From Sandaracinus sp. (lineage in GTDB: Bacteria > Myxococcota_A > Polyangia > Polyangiales > Houyiibacteriaceae), in the NCBI GenBank assembly GCA_002699025.1, contig PABA01000124.1, positions 19,438 to 83,437 of the forward strand: a DNA stretch of 64,000 nucleotides, in the 5' to 3' direction. The position numbers and the translations under genes are program-made. The notes below the pieces were generated by a model. It saw only the letters and a program-made list of their open reading frames with translations. It was not told the DNA's origin and did not search any database. Shown piece after piece: positions 1 to 8,900 of the stretch. Position 1 is the first letter of the stretch; each line of letters begins with the position of its first letter.

Positions 1-1122
1 GGCCGGGTCGGCGACGTCGCGCTGGAACTCGAGGAGCTGGCGCAGCCAGGCGAAGCGGGCCGCGTCGCGCTGGTCGAGGCCGCCGCCGCCGCCCTGCTTG
101 TACTGCCAGTGCGCGGCGATGCCGAGCTCGGCCGTCCGGTTCATCTCGTGGGTGCGGATCTGCACCTCGATGCGCCGGCTCGAGGGGCCGATGACCGTCG
201 TGTGCAGCGACTGGTACATGTTCGGCTTCGGCAGCGCGATGTAGTCCTTGAAGCGCCCGGGCACGGGCGTCCACTCGCTGTGGATCACGCCGAGGGCCGC
301 GTAGCAATCGGCGACCGTCTCCATGATGCAGCGGAAGGCGACGAAGTCGTGCACCTGCTCGAACTCGATGCCCTGCCGCTTCATCTTCCGGTGGATCGAG
401 TAGAGGTGCTTGCGGCGGCCGGCGACCTCGAGGGCGAAGCCGCGCGAGATGAGCATCTTCTTGAGCTTCGCGCAGACGTCCTGGACGTAGCGGTCCCGGT
501 CCTGCGTGACGTCGTTCACCTTCGCCTCGAGCTCGGCGTGGGCGTCCGGGTGCAGGTAGCGGAAGCTCAGGTCCTCGAGCTCGACCTTCAGCCAGTTGAT
601 GCCGAGGCGGCCGGCGAGGGGCGCGTAGATCTCCATCGTCTCGCGGGCGATGCGCTCCTGCGAGTCGATCTTCATGTGCGTGAGCGTGCGCATGTTGTCG
701 AGACGGTCCGCGAGCTTCACGAGGAGCACGCGGATGTCCCGCGCCATGGCGACGAGCATCTTGCGGAAGGACTCGGCCTGCCGGTCCTCCTTCGAGGCGA
801 AGTTGACCTTGCCGAGCTTGGTGACGCCGTCGACGAGGAAGGCGACCTCTTCGCCGAACTGCTGCGCGATGTCCTTCTCGGTGACGTCCGTGTCCTCGAC
901 GACGTCGTGGAGGAGCGCGGCGCAGACGCTCGCCGTGTCGAGGCGCATCTCGGCGATGACGCCGGCGACCGACGAGGGGTGGATGAAGTAGGGATCGCCC
1001 GACTTGCGCATCTGCCCGTCGTGCATGCGCTCCGAGTAGGCGTAGGCCTTCTCGATGAGCGCCGTGTCCGCCTGCGGGTGATAGGCCCGCACCTTCTCCA
1101 CGAGCTCGGCCAGCGGAACCAT
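1..1122 (-). CDS. RelA/SpoT-family (p)ppGpp synthetase/hydrolase, N-terminal 374 residues (cut by window edge)
   Basis: The frame opens at an ATG and runs off the left edge of the window. The family makes and degrades (p)ppGpp, the stringent-response alarmone. Residues about 20-170 form the HD hydrolase domain: HDVVEDT at about 72-78 keeps the HD and ED residues, and KLADRLDNMRT follows at about 136. The synthetase domain follows, with HDFVAFRCIM, GRFKDYIALPKPNMYQSLHTTV and RIEVQIRT. An intact hydrolase ED pair suggests a bifunctional or SpoT-like enzyme rather than a RelA with a dead hydrolase. The TGS and ACT regulatory domains would lie beyond the window. The gene is divergent from the VWA lipoprotein gene, with about 350 bases between them. 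Confidence 0.95.
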   Translation of the reverse strand, partial: MVPLAELVEKVRAYHPQADTALIEKAYAYSERMHDGQMRKSGDPYFIHPSSVAGVIAEMRLDTASVCAALLHDVVEDTDVTEKDIAQQFGEEVAFLVDGVTKLGKVNFASKEDRQAESFRKMLVAMARDIRVLLVKLADRLDNMRTLTHMKIDSQERIARETMEIYAPLAGRLGINWLKVELEDLSFRYLHPDAHAELEAKVNDVTQDRDRYVQDVCAKLKKMLISRGFALEVAGRRKHLYSIHRKMKRQGIEFEQVHDFVAFRCIMETVADCYAALGVIHSEWTPVPGRFKDYIALPKPNMYQSLHTTVIGPSSRRIEVQIRTHEMNRTAELGIAAHWQYKQGGGGGLDQRDAARFAWLRQLLEFQRDVADPA

Positions 1123-1473
1123 CGTCAGCTCGACCGCCCCCTTTGGAGGCTCACTTCACCGGCGCGGGCCGACGGAGAGGCGGCTCGGGGAAGGGGGGAA
1201 AGAAGGGGCAGGGGGGAAGAGGGCGTGGGGGTCACGGGCTCCCCGGAGCGAAGCGATTCGACGCGGGGCCGTCCACGTCGAGGGGCATCGAAAGGTAGCA
1301 CTCGCGAATCCACCGACACAACTTCGGCACGATCCCTGCGTGGCGCAATTTCGCCGAGGCGTCCGAGGGCGCGGGCAGCCGCGTGGGCGCCGGGAGGACG
1401 CCGGGAGGATGCTGGGTGCACGCCGGGTGGACGGAGGACACGCCGGGCGGCGCTCCGTGGCAGAATGTGACCG
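1123..1473. other. Intergenic region between divergent relA/spoT-like and VWA genes
   Basis: No convincing gene. It must hold promoters for both divergent genes, but no clear -35/-10 pair was found. At about 1389-1448 there is an imperfect repeat of roughly 11 bases related to GCCGGGAGGAC, present about five times. Open frames crossing this stretch are low-complexity and overlap real genes. Confidence 0.5.
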
Positions 1474-2628
1474 ATGTCACGCGCGCTCGCCTTCGCCCTC
1501 GGCCTGATCCTCGCTGCCTCCTGCGGGGGCGATGACGACGGGGGAGGCGGCGACGCGGACGGCGGCGGCGGCGGCCCGGACGCGGGCGGGGAGCGCGACG
1601 GCGGGGTCATCGATCCGGAGCCCTGTCGGGTCGCGCTCCCCGTGGACCTCATCTGGGTCGTCGACAACTCGAACTCCATGCAGGAGGAGCAGGCGCAGCT
1701 CGTCGCGAACTTCCCGGTGCTGATCGAGACGCTCACGAACCCGCCCGACCGCGACGGGGACGGCGAGCCGGACTTCCCGCCGCTCGACGATCTGCGCGCG
1801 GGGATCGTGACGACGGACATGGGGGTCGGCGACAACCCGGGCGTGATCGGCTGCCCGAGCGCGACGGGCGACGAGGGGATCTTCGTGAGCGAGAGCCGCT
1901 CGGAGGCGGCGGAGTGCGCCGGCTTCGCGCTCGAGGAGCCGAGCTGGCTGCAGTTCGATGGGACGAACGGCGAGGCGTTCGAGAGCGAGTTCGCGTGCCT
2001 CGCCGAGCTGGGCACGAACGGCTGCGGGCTCGAGCAGCAGCTGGAGGCGTCGCGGGAGGCGCTGACGACGCATCGGGAGGCGGGGGGCCCGCACGAAGGG
2101 TTCTTGCGGAGCGACTCGCTGGTGGCGGTGATCTTCGTGACCGACGAGGACGACTGCTCGGCGGCGGACGAGTCGATCTTCGACCCCTCGCCGGCGGCGA
2201 CGAGCGAGCTCGGGCCCCTCGGGACGCGCTGCGCCTTCCACCCGGAGCTGCTGCACCCGACCGATCGCTACGTGCGCACGCTGAAGGACCTGGCGCTCGA
2301 CCGGCGCGGGGACGTCATCGTCGCGGCGATCACCGGGGTGCCGCGGGCGCTGACCGAGGACCCGCTGGACGTGGACTTCGAGGCGCTGCTCGCGGACGAG
2401 CGGATGGAGTACCGGGAGGACGAGACGCGACCGGGGCAGCTGGCGCCGGCGTGCGAGTTCGGCGGGGTGGGGCGGGCGCCTCCCGCGCGGCGGCTGGTCG
2501 AGGTGGTGCGGGAGTTCGCCGAGACCGGGGACGGGCTGCTGGCGAGCATCTGCGAGCCGGACATGCGGCCGGCCATCGCGTCGATCGCGGAGCTGGTGGC
2601 GGCGCGGCTCTGCGACGCGCCGGAGTAG
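1474..2628 (+). CDS. VWA-domain lipoprotein
   Basis: A 384-residue exported protein. The N-terminal hydrophobic segment ends in a lipobox (LAASC, Cys17). A Gly/Asp-rich linker to about residue 47 follows, then a von Willebrand factor A domain beginning LIWVVDNSNSM at about 59-69. DNSNS supplies the DxSxS MIDAS metal-site motif. Many cysteines in the mature part (CPSATG, CAGF, CLAEL, CGLE, CSAADE, CAFH, CEFG, CEP, CDAPE) suggest disulfides outside the cytoplasm. VWA lipoproteins of this kind are common in myxobacteria, usually with unknown ligands. The 3' end, including the last six codons, is duplicated downstream. Confidence 0.85.
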   Translation: MSRALAFALGLILAASCGGDDDGGGGDADGGGGGPDAGGERDGGVIDPEPCRVALPVDLIWVVDNSNSMQEEQAQLVANFPVLIETLTNPPDRDGDGEPDFPPLDDLRAGIVTTDMGVGDNPGVIGCPSATGDEGIFVSESRSEAAECAGFALEEPSWLQFDGTNGEAFESEFACLAELGTNGCGLEQQLEASREALTTHREAGGPHEGFLRSDSLVAVIFVTDEDDCSAADESIFDPSPAATSELGPLGTRCAFHPELLHPTDRYVRTLKDLALDRRGDVIVAAITGVPRALTEDPLDVDFEALLADERMEYREDETRPGQLAPACEFGGVGRAPPARRLVEVVREFAETGDGLLASICEPDMRPAIASIAELVAARLCDAPE

Positions 2629-2780
2629 GGCGCATCCCGGGCGGCTCGTGGTGCGCCGCGGGCCGGTGTGCCGCGCGCAAGCCGGGCCGGTGCCCTGCGA
2701 CGCGCCGGAGTAGGACCGCATCCCGCGCGGCTCGTGGTGCGCCGCGGGCCGTTGTGCCGTGCGCAAGCCGGGCCGGTGTG
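2611..2780 (+). repeat. 85-bp tandem duplication covering the 3' end of the VWA gene
   Basis: Two adjacent copies, 2611-2695 and 2696-2780, about 90 percent identical by eye. Each begins TGCGACGCGCCGGAGTAG, the last five codons plus stop of the VWA gene, and continues into downstream sequence. The second copy is therefore a non-functional gene tail. A shorter subrepeat (GCAAGCCGGGCCGGTG) is nested inside. Confidence 0.9.
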
Positions 2781-3257
2781 CCGCGCGCAGGCACCGCTGC
2801 GGCGCGGATGGCGTCGTCGCGAACGGCCGGCTGAGCCGTCGCCGCGATCGGGCTCCGTGAGAAAGCGCTCAGAGCACCGCGCGAAATCGGCAGCCCGTGA
2901 GGCAACTCAATGCGGCCCGCGGCCAGGTCACGCATACCTCTCGGCGTCGGGCAAGTTGGAAGTCGAACTTCTAGCTTTGTTTTCTTCCACTCACGGCGGA
3001 ATCACCGACATGCCCCGTCCGCGGGGCGACCAACCATCCGTAAACAACCCGAAAGCAGCACAATTCCCGATCCGCATCGGGCGCTTCGGCGCCCACGCTT
3101 GACTTGAGCTTGAAGAGCGGGCGTCGCACCCCATCCCATCCCAACACCGCGGCGCTCGGCCCGAGAGGGCAGAACACCCTCCTTGGACTCGGTGGTTTCC
3201 CCGACACACCGGCTCCTCGGGGGGTGTTCTCGTCTCCTCTGCCCTATCCTCGAAGCG
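2781..3257. other. Intergenic region with an unusually AT-rich patch
   Basis: No supported gene. From about 2945 to 3070 the base composition drops well below its surroundings (GTTGGAAGTCGAACTTC, then a T-rich run, then ATCCGTAAACAACC), which would suit a promoter or horizontally derived DNA. A 5-bp hairpin GAAGT/ACTTC at about 2959 precedes TAGCTTTGTTTTC and might be a weak terminator. A long-range inverted repeat (GAACACCCTCC near 3171 with GGGGGGTGTTC near 3217) precedes the next gene. Confidence 0.4.
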
Positions 3258-4019
3258 GTGGTGGTGCGGACGCGGTGGTGGCTCGGCACGCTCCTGGTGG
3301 TCGCGCTGGGCTGCACGGGCGAGCTGAGCTCCACGGGCGGGACGCCTTCCGGCCGCGACACGGGCCCCACCGAGCGCGTGGACGCCGGCGACCCGGGCGA
3401 GGACGCGAGCGCGCCCCGGATCGACGCCGGCACGGACGACGCGGACGCCGGGGAGCCCGCCACGGACGCGGGGAGCGAGGGCGAAGACGCGGGCTCCCCC
3501 CCGCCGCTCGACGCCGGCACGGACGCCTGGATGCCGCCGCCCCCCGAGGACGCCGGCATGCCCGACCACTGCGCCGACGGCCCCCTCGACGCGCCCCTCC
3601 CCGATTGCCGCCCGACGCCCCCGCCGAGCACCGGCGACATCCGCGAGGACTGCGTGCGCCGGATCAACCAGTTCCGGCGCGAGTGCCAGTGCCTGCCGCC
3701 GCTGGAGCGCTGGGTCGAGGGCGAGAGCTGCGCCGACGAGCATGCCGAATACGACGCCGATGGCGCCGGCGCGCACGGCGGGTTCCGGGACCGCATCTGC
3801 AGCCCCGGCGGCTCGGCGCAGAACGAGTGCCCCGGCTGGGGCTCGGAGACGCAGGTGATCTCCGGGTGCCTCCAGGCCATGTGGGACGAAGGCCCCGGCG
3901 AGCCCTTCAGCGAACACGGCCACTACATCAACATGTCGAGCAGCCGCTACTCGCGCGTGGCCTGCGGCTTCCACACGACCGCCGCCGGCCGCGTCTGGGC
4001 CGTCCAGAACTTCCGCTGA
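3258..4019 (+). CDS. CAP (SCP/PR1-like) domain lipoprotein
   Basis: A 253-residue predicted lipoprotein. I place the start at the first of three consecutive GTG codons because it gives a compact signal, RTRWWLGTLLVVALGC, with lipobox ALGC at Cys19. An upstream ATG at 3183 would add residues that spoil it. An Asp/Ala/Gly/Pro-rich linker with DAGxDAG-type repeats spans about 30-110. The C-terminal part has CAP-family features: RRINQFRRE, an early His in CADEHAEYDA, EHGHYINM, and the terminal RVACGFHTTAAGRVWAVQNF. CAP proteins are secreted; bacterial functions are mostly unknown, possibly binding or hydrolysis at the cell surface. Cysteine pairs suggest disulfides. Confidence 0.8.
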   Translation: MVVRTRWWLGTLLVVALGCTGELSSTGGTPSGRDTGPTERVDAGDPGEDASAPRIDAGTDDADAGEPATDAGSEGEDAGSPPPLDAGTDAWMPPPPEDAGMPDHCADGPLDAPLPDCRPTPPPSTGDIREDCVRRINQFRRECQCLPPLERWVEGESCADEHAEYDADGAGAHGGFRDRICSPGGSAQNECPGWGSETQVISGCLQAMWDEGPGEPFSEHGHYINMSSSRYSRVACGFHTTAAGRVWAVQNFR

Positions 4020-4137
4020 GCGTTCGCGCCGCGGCTCGGTGGCGGCGAACGGGGCATCCCGTCCGGCCGAATCGGCTCTGGCCGGTCCTCGAGCCGGCGC
4101 TGTCGGTGCCGGAGGCCGAGGCTGGTACCCTCCTCCC

Positions 4138-4740
4138 GTGGCGGACGCGAAGCGCGAGAGACGGAAGCGGCGGGCCGGGGACCTCGATCCGGATCCGGCG
4201 ATGTGGGAGGCGCTCGAGCAGGGCAAGCTGCTCCGGGCGATCCTCGAGGACTTCTACGGCCGGGTCTACGAGGACGCGCGCCTCGCGCGCTTCTTCGAGC
4301 ACGTCACGAAGGGCCGCGCGATCGACAAGCAGTACGAGTTCCTGCGCGACAAGCTGCTCGGCACGCGCGACTACTTCGGCGACCGGCCGCGCAACGCGCA
4401 CCACTGGATGGTGATCAGCGACGAGCTCTTCGACTACCGCGAGGCGCTCCTCTCGACCTGCGCGCGCGACGCCGGGCTGGACGAGCGCTGGGTGGCGCGG
4501 CTCCGCGCCATCAGCGAGCGCTTTCGAAAACAGATCGTCAAGGACGCGCCCATCCCGAAGAAGGTCCGCGGCCGCGCGCTCCCGCTCGAAGGCTATGAAG
4601 ACCTCGTGCTCAGCGCCGGGGCCCTCTGCGACGCCTGCGGCGAGCCCATCGAGGTCGGCGACGCGGTCCGCTACCACGTGCGCACCGGCGCCACCTACTG
4701 CGCCCGCTGCGCCCCCACCCAAGAGGCCCCCCGCTCATGA
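4138..4740 (+). CDS. Truncated-globin-like protein with C-terminal zinc ribbon
   Basis: A 200-residue cytosolic protein. The GTG at 4138 is chosen because the upstream extension is low-complexity. Residues 31-135 look like a 2/2 globin: LLRAILEDFYGRVYEDARLARFF matches the B-helix FY motif region, and NAHHWMVISDEL at 87-97 resembles the proximal-His segment, with His88 or His89 as likely haem ligand. Residues 160-193 add a four-Cys ribbon (C164, C167, C188, C191), likely zinc-binding. A globin joined to a zinc ribbon is unusual. The gene overlaps the CDGSH gene by ATGA, so the two are probably co-translated, which suggests a shared redox or gas-sensing job (inference). Confidence 0.7.
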   Translation: MADAKRERRKRRAGDLDPDPAMWEALEQGKLLRAILEDFYGRVYEDARLARFFEHVTKGRAIDKQYEFLRDKLLGTRDYFGDRPRNAHHWMVISDELFDYREALLSTCARDAGLDERWVARLRAISERFRKQIVKDAPIPKKVRGRALPLEGYEDLVLSAGALCDACGEPIEVGDAVRYHVRTGATYCARCAPTQEAPRS

Positions 4741-4943
4741 GCAAGCTCCGTATCCGCTGCCGCGCCCGCGGCCCCCTCGTCGTCGACGGCGACCTCGGCG
4801 AGCTCGAGCTGCACGGCCCCGATGGGGAGCCGATCGATCTGACGGATCGACCGCGCATCCTCCTCTGCCGCTGCGGCGCCTCGAAGAGCCGACCCTTCTG
4901 CGACGGCTCGCACCACCGCACGGACTTCGAAGCGGACGAGTAG
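4737..4943 (+). CDS. CDGSH iron-sulfur domain protein
   Basis: A 68-residue protein with the complete CDGSH signature CRCGASKSRPFCDGSHH at 44-60. Ligands are Cys44, Cys46, Cys55 and His59, the 3Cys:1His set that binds a labile, redox-active [2Fe-2S] cluster in mitoNEET-type proteins. The short N-terminal part (RGPLVVDGDLGELELHGPDG) resembles the small beta cap of bacterial single-CDGSH proteins. Its start overlaps the stop of the globin/zinc-ribbon gene by four bases. The only downstream gene is convergent, so this two-gene unit ends here. Exact function is unknown; electron or cluster transfer is the family expectation. Confidence 0.92.
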   Translation: MSKLRIRCRARGPLVVDGDLGELELHGPDGEPIDLTDRPRILLCRCGASKSRPFCDGSHHRTDFEADE

Positions 4944-4959
4944 CGCTTCCGCTCGGACG

Positions 4960-5937
4960 TCAGCCGGCCGCGCGCGCCAGCGCGTAGAGCGCCTCGCGTG
5001 CCTCGGCGAAGCGCGGCGCGAGCGCGCCACCGGCCACCGCCTCGCGCATGGCCTGCACGAACGCGCCCGGATGCGCCTCCGTTCGCGCGAGGCACTCCGC
5101 GAGCTCCGGCCCGTTGTCGAGCGCCGCGTGCGCGAGCAGCCAGTACATGGCGTCGCCGTAGCGCTCGCCCACCGTCGCCTTCGCCGCCTCCCACTCCGCC
5201 GGCGTGGGCAGCGCGTCGAGCTGCCAGCGCTGGACGCCGCCGCCGACGAAGCCGGCGAGCCAGCTCCGCGAGAGCATGCCCATGCGCGGCCGCCAGTGCG
5301 CCCCCCAGGACGCCGCGAGCGCCTCCGGCAGGGGCTCCCCGGCCGGGCGCTCGGCGTGCGCGCGCCAGTCGAACCCCTCGATCGCGAAGCAATCCCGGAG
5401 CTCGGCCGGGTCCACCTCCGCCTCGGCCTTCTCCTCCGGGTCCATCCCGTCGAGCTCGCCGTCGATCTGCTCCCAGAGCTCGCCGAGCTCGTGCAGCAGG
5501 AACGCCGAGCAGGTCGGGGCCCAGGTCCCGAGCTCCCGCTCGTCGTAGTACATGACGCCGCCGACGCCGGGCGCGTGCTCCTCGAGCACCAGCATGGGCC
5601 ACATGAAGTCGCCGTAGCCGAGCCGGACGCCGACCGGGTAGAGGCCGACGAAGTGGCAGCAGGCGAGGTAGCGGCCGAGCAGCCCCTGGCCCAGCGCGGA
5701 GAGGAAGGCGTCGACGTCCGGCAGCCCGCAGGCGAAGGGGTGCCCGTCGATCTCCGGGTGGCCCTCGGCGTCCGGGTGCTCGAGCGTCGGCCGCGCGCGG
5801 AGGAAGGCGCGGCTCTCCTCCGGGAGGCGCTGACCGATGGCCGCCTCGAGGGCCTTCAGCTCGTCCGTGTCTTCGGCGACCGGCGCCACGCCCGCGAGCG
5901 CCAGCACGGCCTCGAGCTCCGTTCCGTCGACCTTCAT
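4960..5937 (-). CDS. SMI1/KNR4 (SUKH)-like domain protein
   Basis: A 325-residue protein starting MKVDGTELEAVL. Its first 200 residues look like a SUKH-type fold: LKALEAAIGQRLPEESRAFLRA at about 27-48, then a glycine-containing acidic region with YYDERELGTWAPTCSAFLLHELGELWEQ. This is a weak-signature family and the match is by pattern only. SUKH proteins include immunity proteins to contact-dependent or polymorphic nuclease toxins. No toxin is adjacent, so a housekeeping or binding role is equally possible. Translation is coupled to the upstream WD40 gene by a four-base ATGA overlap. The second half has no recognised domain. Confidence 0.6.
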   Translation of the reverse strand: MKVDGTELEAVLALAGVAPVAEDTDELKALEAAIGQRLPEESRAFLRARPTLEHPDAEGHPEIDGHPFACGLPDVDAFLSALGQGLLGRYLACCHFVGLYPVGVRLGYGDFMWPMLVLEEHAPGVGGVMYYDERELGTWAPTCSAFLLHELGELWEQIDGELDGMDPEEKAEAEVDPAELRDCFAIEGFDWRAHAERPAGEPLPEALAASWGAHWRPRMGMLSRSWLAGFVGGGVQRWQLDALPTPAEWEAAKATVGERYGDAMYWLLAHAALDNGPELAECLARTEAHPGAFVQAMREAVAGGALAPRFAEAREALYALARAAG

Positions 5938-8900
5938 CGCACGCCCTCCCGCTCCATCCCCTCGACCGCCGCGCGGCCTGCGCCGCGTTCTCCGTCGCCG
6001 GCCGGCTCCCCGTCCGTGACCGTGAAGAGCCCGCCCGACTTCGTGCGCACCAGGAGGCGGCCGTCGCGCAGGAAGCCCACGCCCATGAGCTCGTGGCTCT
6101 CGAAGGCGCCGAAGGGGAGCACCCAGCGGCGACGCCGCGCGTCCAGATCCCAGAGCTCGAGCCGACCGCTCGAGGGGATCGCGAGCAGGCGCCCGCTCGG
6201 GTCGAAGGCGAGCCGGTTGAAGAGCCCGAAGCCGCACGCGATGCGCAGCTCGGGCGTCGCCTCGGGCCAGCGGTAGACGCGCACGACGTGATCGGTCGCG
6301 CCGCTCGCCACGCGCTCCCCGCCGGGGGCCGCCACGACGCTGCACACGTCGCGGTGCGGGTTGCCCCGCTCGAGCCGATCGGCGCCGTGGTCCGCCTTGC
6401 GCCACACCTCGGCGCCCTCCTTCACGAAGGCGAGCTCTCCGGCCTCGCTCCCCGCGAGGAACCCGCCCCCCGGCGCCGCGCAGAGCGCGTTCACGTCGTC
6501 GCTCCCCACCTCGACCGGCTCGCCGACGGGCGCGAGGTCCGGCAGGCGCGCGAAGGCCAGGGCCTCGTCCGACGACCAGGCGACCGTCGGGCCGTCCGGC
6601 GTCGCGCCGTCCGGTGTCGCACCGCCCGTCCCCGCGAGGTCCGCCGCCGCGTCCACCGCCACGTGGTCGGCCCGCGCGTCGGTCTCCGCGAGGAGCGCCC
6701 CGTCGCGGACGCGCACGAGCCTCAGCCCGTCACGCGTCCCGCAGAGCGCCGCGGGCTCGGGCCCGTCGACGAGCGCCAGGCTCTCGCCGGTCACGCCGAG
6801 CGCCGCGACCTCCTCGGCCACGCCCCCGGTCGCGGGCCACGCGAGCAGGTGCCCGTCCCAGTCGAGCGAGAGGATCCGCCCGTCCGGCAGCTCCACCGCG
6901 TCCACCACCCGCGTCGCGTGGCGCGCGCCCTCGGGCTCCACGCGCGCGTCGCCCTCCACGACGATCACCTCACCGGCCGTGCCCGCCGCGAAGGCGCGCC
7001 CCGCACCGAGCGCCAGGGCCCAGAGCGGCGGCCCCTCTTCCACGAACGCACGCGGCGCGCCGTCCTCGGCGTCGAGATCCTCGAAGCAGATGAGCGCGCC
7101 CTCCTCGCTCGTCGCCCAGAGCCGCGCGCCATCCCACTCGAGCCGCGTGACCTTCGCGAGCGGCAAACGCCGCTCCTCCTCGAAGCCGCGCTCGGTCCAG
7201 CGCCCCACCCGCACGCTCTTGGCCTCACCGCCGAGCGCCAGCCGCCCGGCCCCGTCCACGGCCAGCGCCCACATGGAGGCGTCCACGTCGTGCCGCTCGG
7301 CCGCGCCGCTCGCCGGGTCGAGCACCTCGAGGAAGTTGGCCTCGCCGCCGCTCGTCTTCACGTGGCTCGCCAGGACCCGTCCGTCGGGCAGGAAGGCGAC
7401 GTCCTGGTAGCTGCCGGGCCCGCCCTCGTGCACCCACCGCGCCTCGCCGCTCGCCACGTCCCAGGCGATGAGCCGGCCGTCGCCGCCGCCGCTCACGAGC
7501 GTCGCCCCGTCCGGCGCGAAGGCGAGGCAGCGGGTGCCCGTGGGGACGCCGCCATGACCCTGGAGCTCACGCACGCGCTCGCCGCTCGCCGCGTCGTAGA
7601 GCTCGACGTGGCCACCATGGAAGCACGCCGCGACTCGGGCGCCGTCCGGCGCGAAAGCGCAGTCGTAGCCCCAGTTCCAGCGGAGCTCGAGGCCGCCGAT
7701 GGCCGCGCCACCCCGCGCGTCGAGGAGCCGCGCCGCCTCCTGACCGACCGCGCAGAGCGTCGCGCCGTCCGGGGAGAGGGCGAGGCCGTTGACGTGCGCG
7801 CCGACGACGAAGGGCGCCGCGTCGAAGCGACGCACGCGGACGCCCTCCGGGGGCGCCTCCTCCGGGCGCGCGCGCTCCAGATCGCCCTCGTCGAGGACGA
7901 AGGCGCGGATCCAGGCGCTCGTCGTGTCCCCGAGCCAGGCCTCCTTCTCGTCCTCGTCGAGCGCCTGGAGGAAGCGGAGCGCCTTCTTCGAGTCCGCCGG
8001 CACGTCGTCCGCGTACTGGAGGTAGTGGTTTCGCTGCCCCTCGAGGCGCGCCCGGCACCAGGCCGCGAGCCGCCGCCGGAGCTCCGCGTCCTCGCCCTCT
8101 TCGAGCCCCTCGGCGAGCGCCTCCACGATCGGATCGAGGAAGACCGCGCCCTCCTCCTCGAGCGCCGCCAGGAGCCCCTCCGGCCCCGCCTCGGCGCGCG
8201 TCCGCCGCACCCGCGCCGGGTCGTACCAGGTGCGCGCGAGCGGCCCGAGCCCCAGCTCCTCGCGGGCCCGATCGGCGATCTCGCGAAGCAGCCAGAAAGG
8301 CGCCGTCGCCCAGCTCGCGACCTGCCGCCGCGCGTCGTCGTCGGCGACCCGAAGCAAGAGCTCGCCGGCCAGGCGCCGCACGAGCACGACGTCGTCCGCC
8401 TTCGGCCAGCCGTAGCGCTCGAGGTGGAGCTCGTGGAGGGCCCAGCGCGCGTCCTCGAGGCCCACCGCGTGCCCGCGCGCGGCGAGGGCGAGCGCGGCCC
8501 CGAGGCGCACCGCGCGCGTCTCCGGCGTGTCGTCGATCCAGCGGTGGAGCCGCGCCTCGAGGGGCTCCGTGCCGGCGTCGTCTTCGCCGGTCGCGAGCGT
8601 CACGAGCCCGAGGTAGGCCCACGGGCCCTCGTCCAGGCAATGGTCCAGGCAACGGGCCAGGGCCTCCACCCAGCTCGGCGCCGCGCGGCTCTCGGCGCGT
8701 GAGCCGAGCGCGCGAACGAGCGCCCCGAAGGCGTGCTCGTCCCGGTCGAGCCCCACCCGGTCGGCGGCGCCGTCGGCGAAGGCCGCGAGCGCCTCGCCGA
8801 GGGCTCCGTCCGCGCGCGCGTCGCTCCGCCCGGCCATGGCGCAGGCGACGTGGAAGCGCGTCGGCCAGGGCATGGTGTCGAGCTCGGCCGCGGGGAGATC

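Noticed and set aside
6093..8702. An 869-codon plus-strand frame opposite the WD40 gene
   Set aside because: Antisense shadow of a recognisable beta-propeller; composition is Arg/Pro/Ala-biased without motifs.
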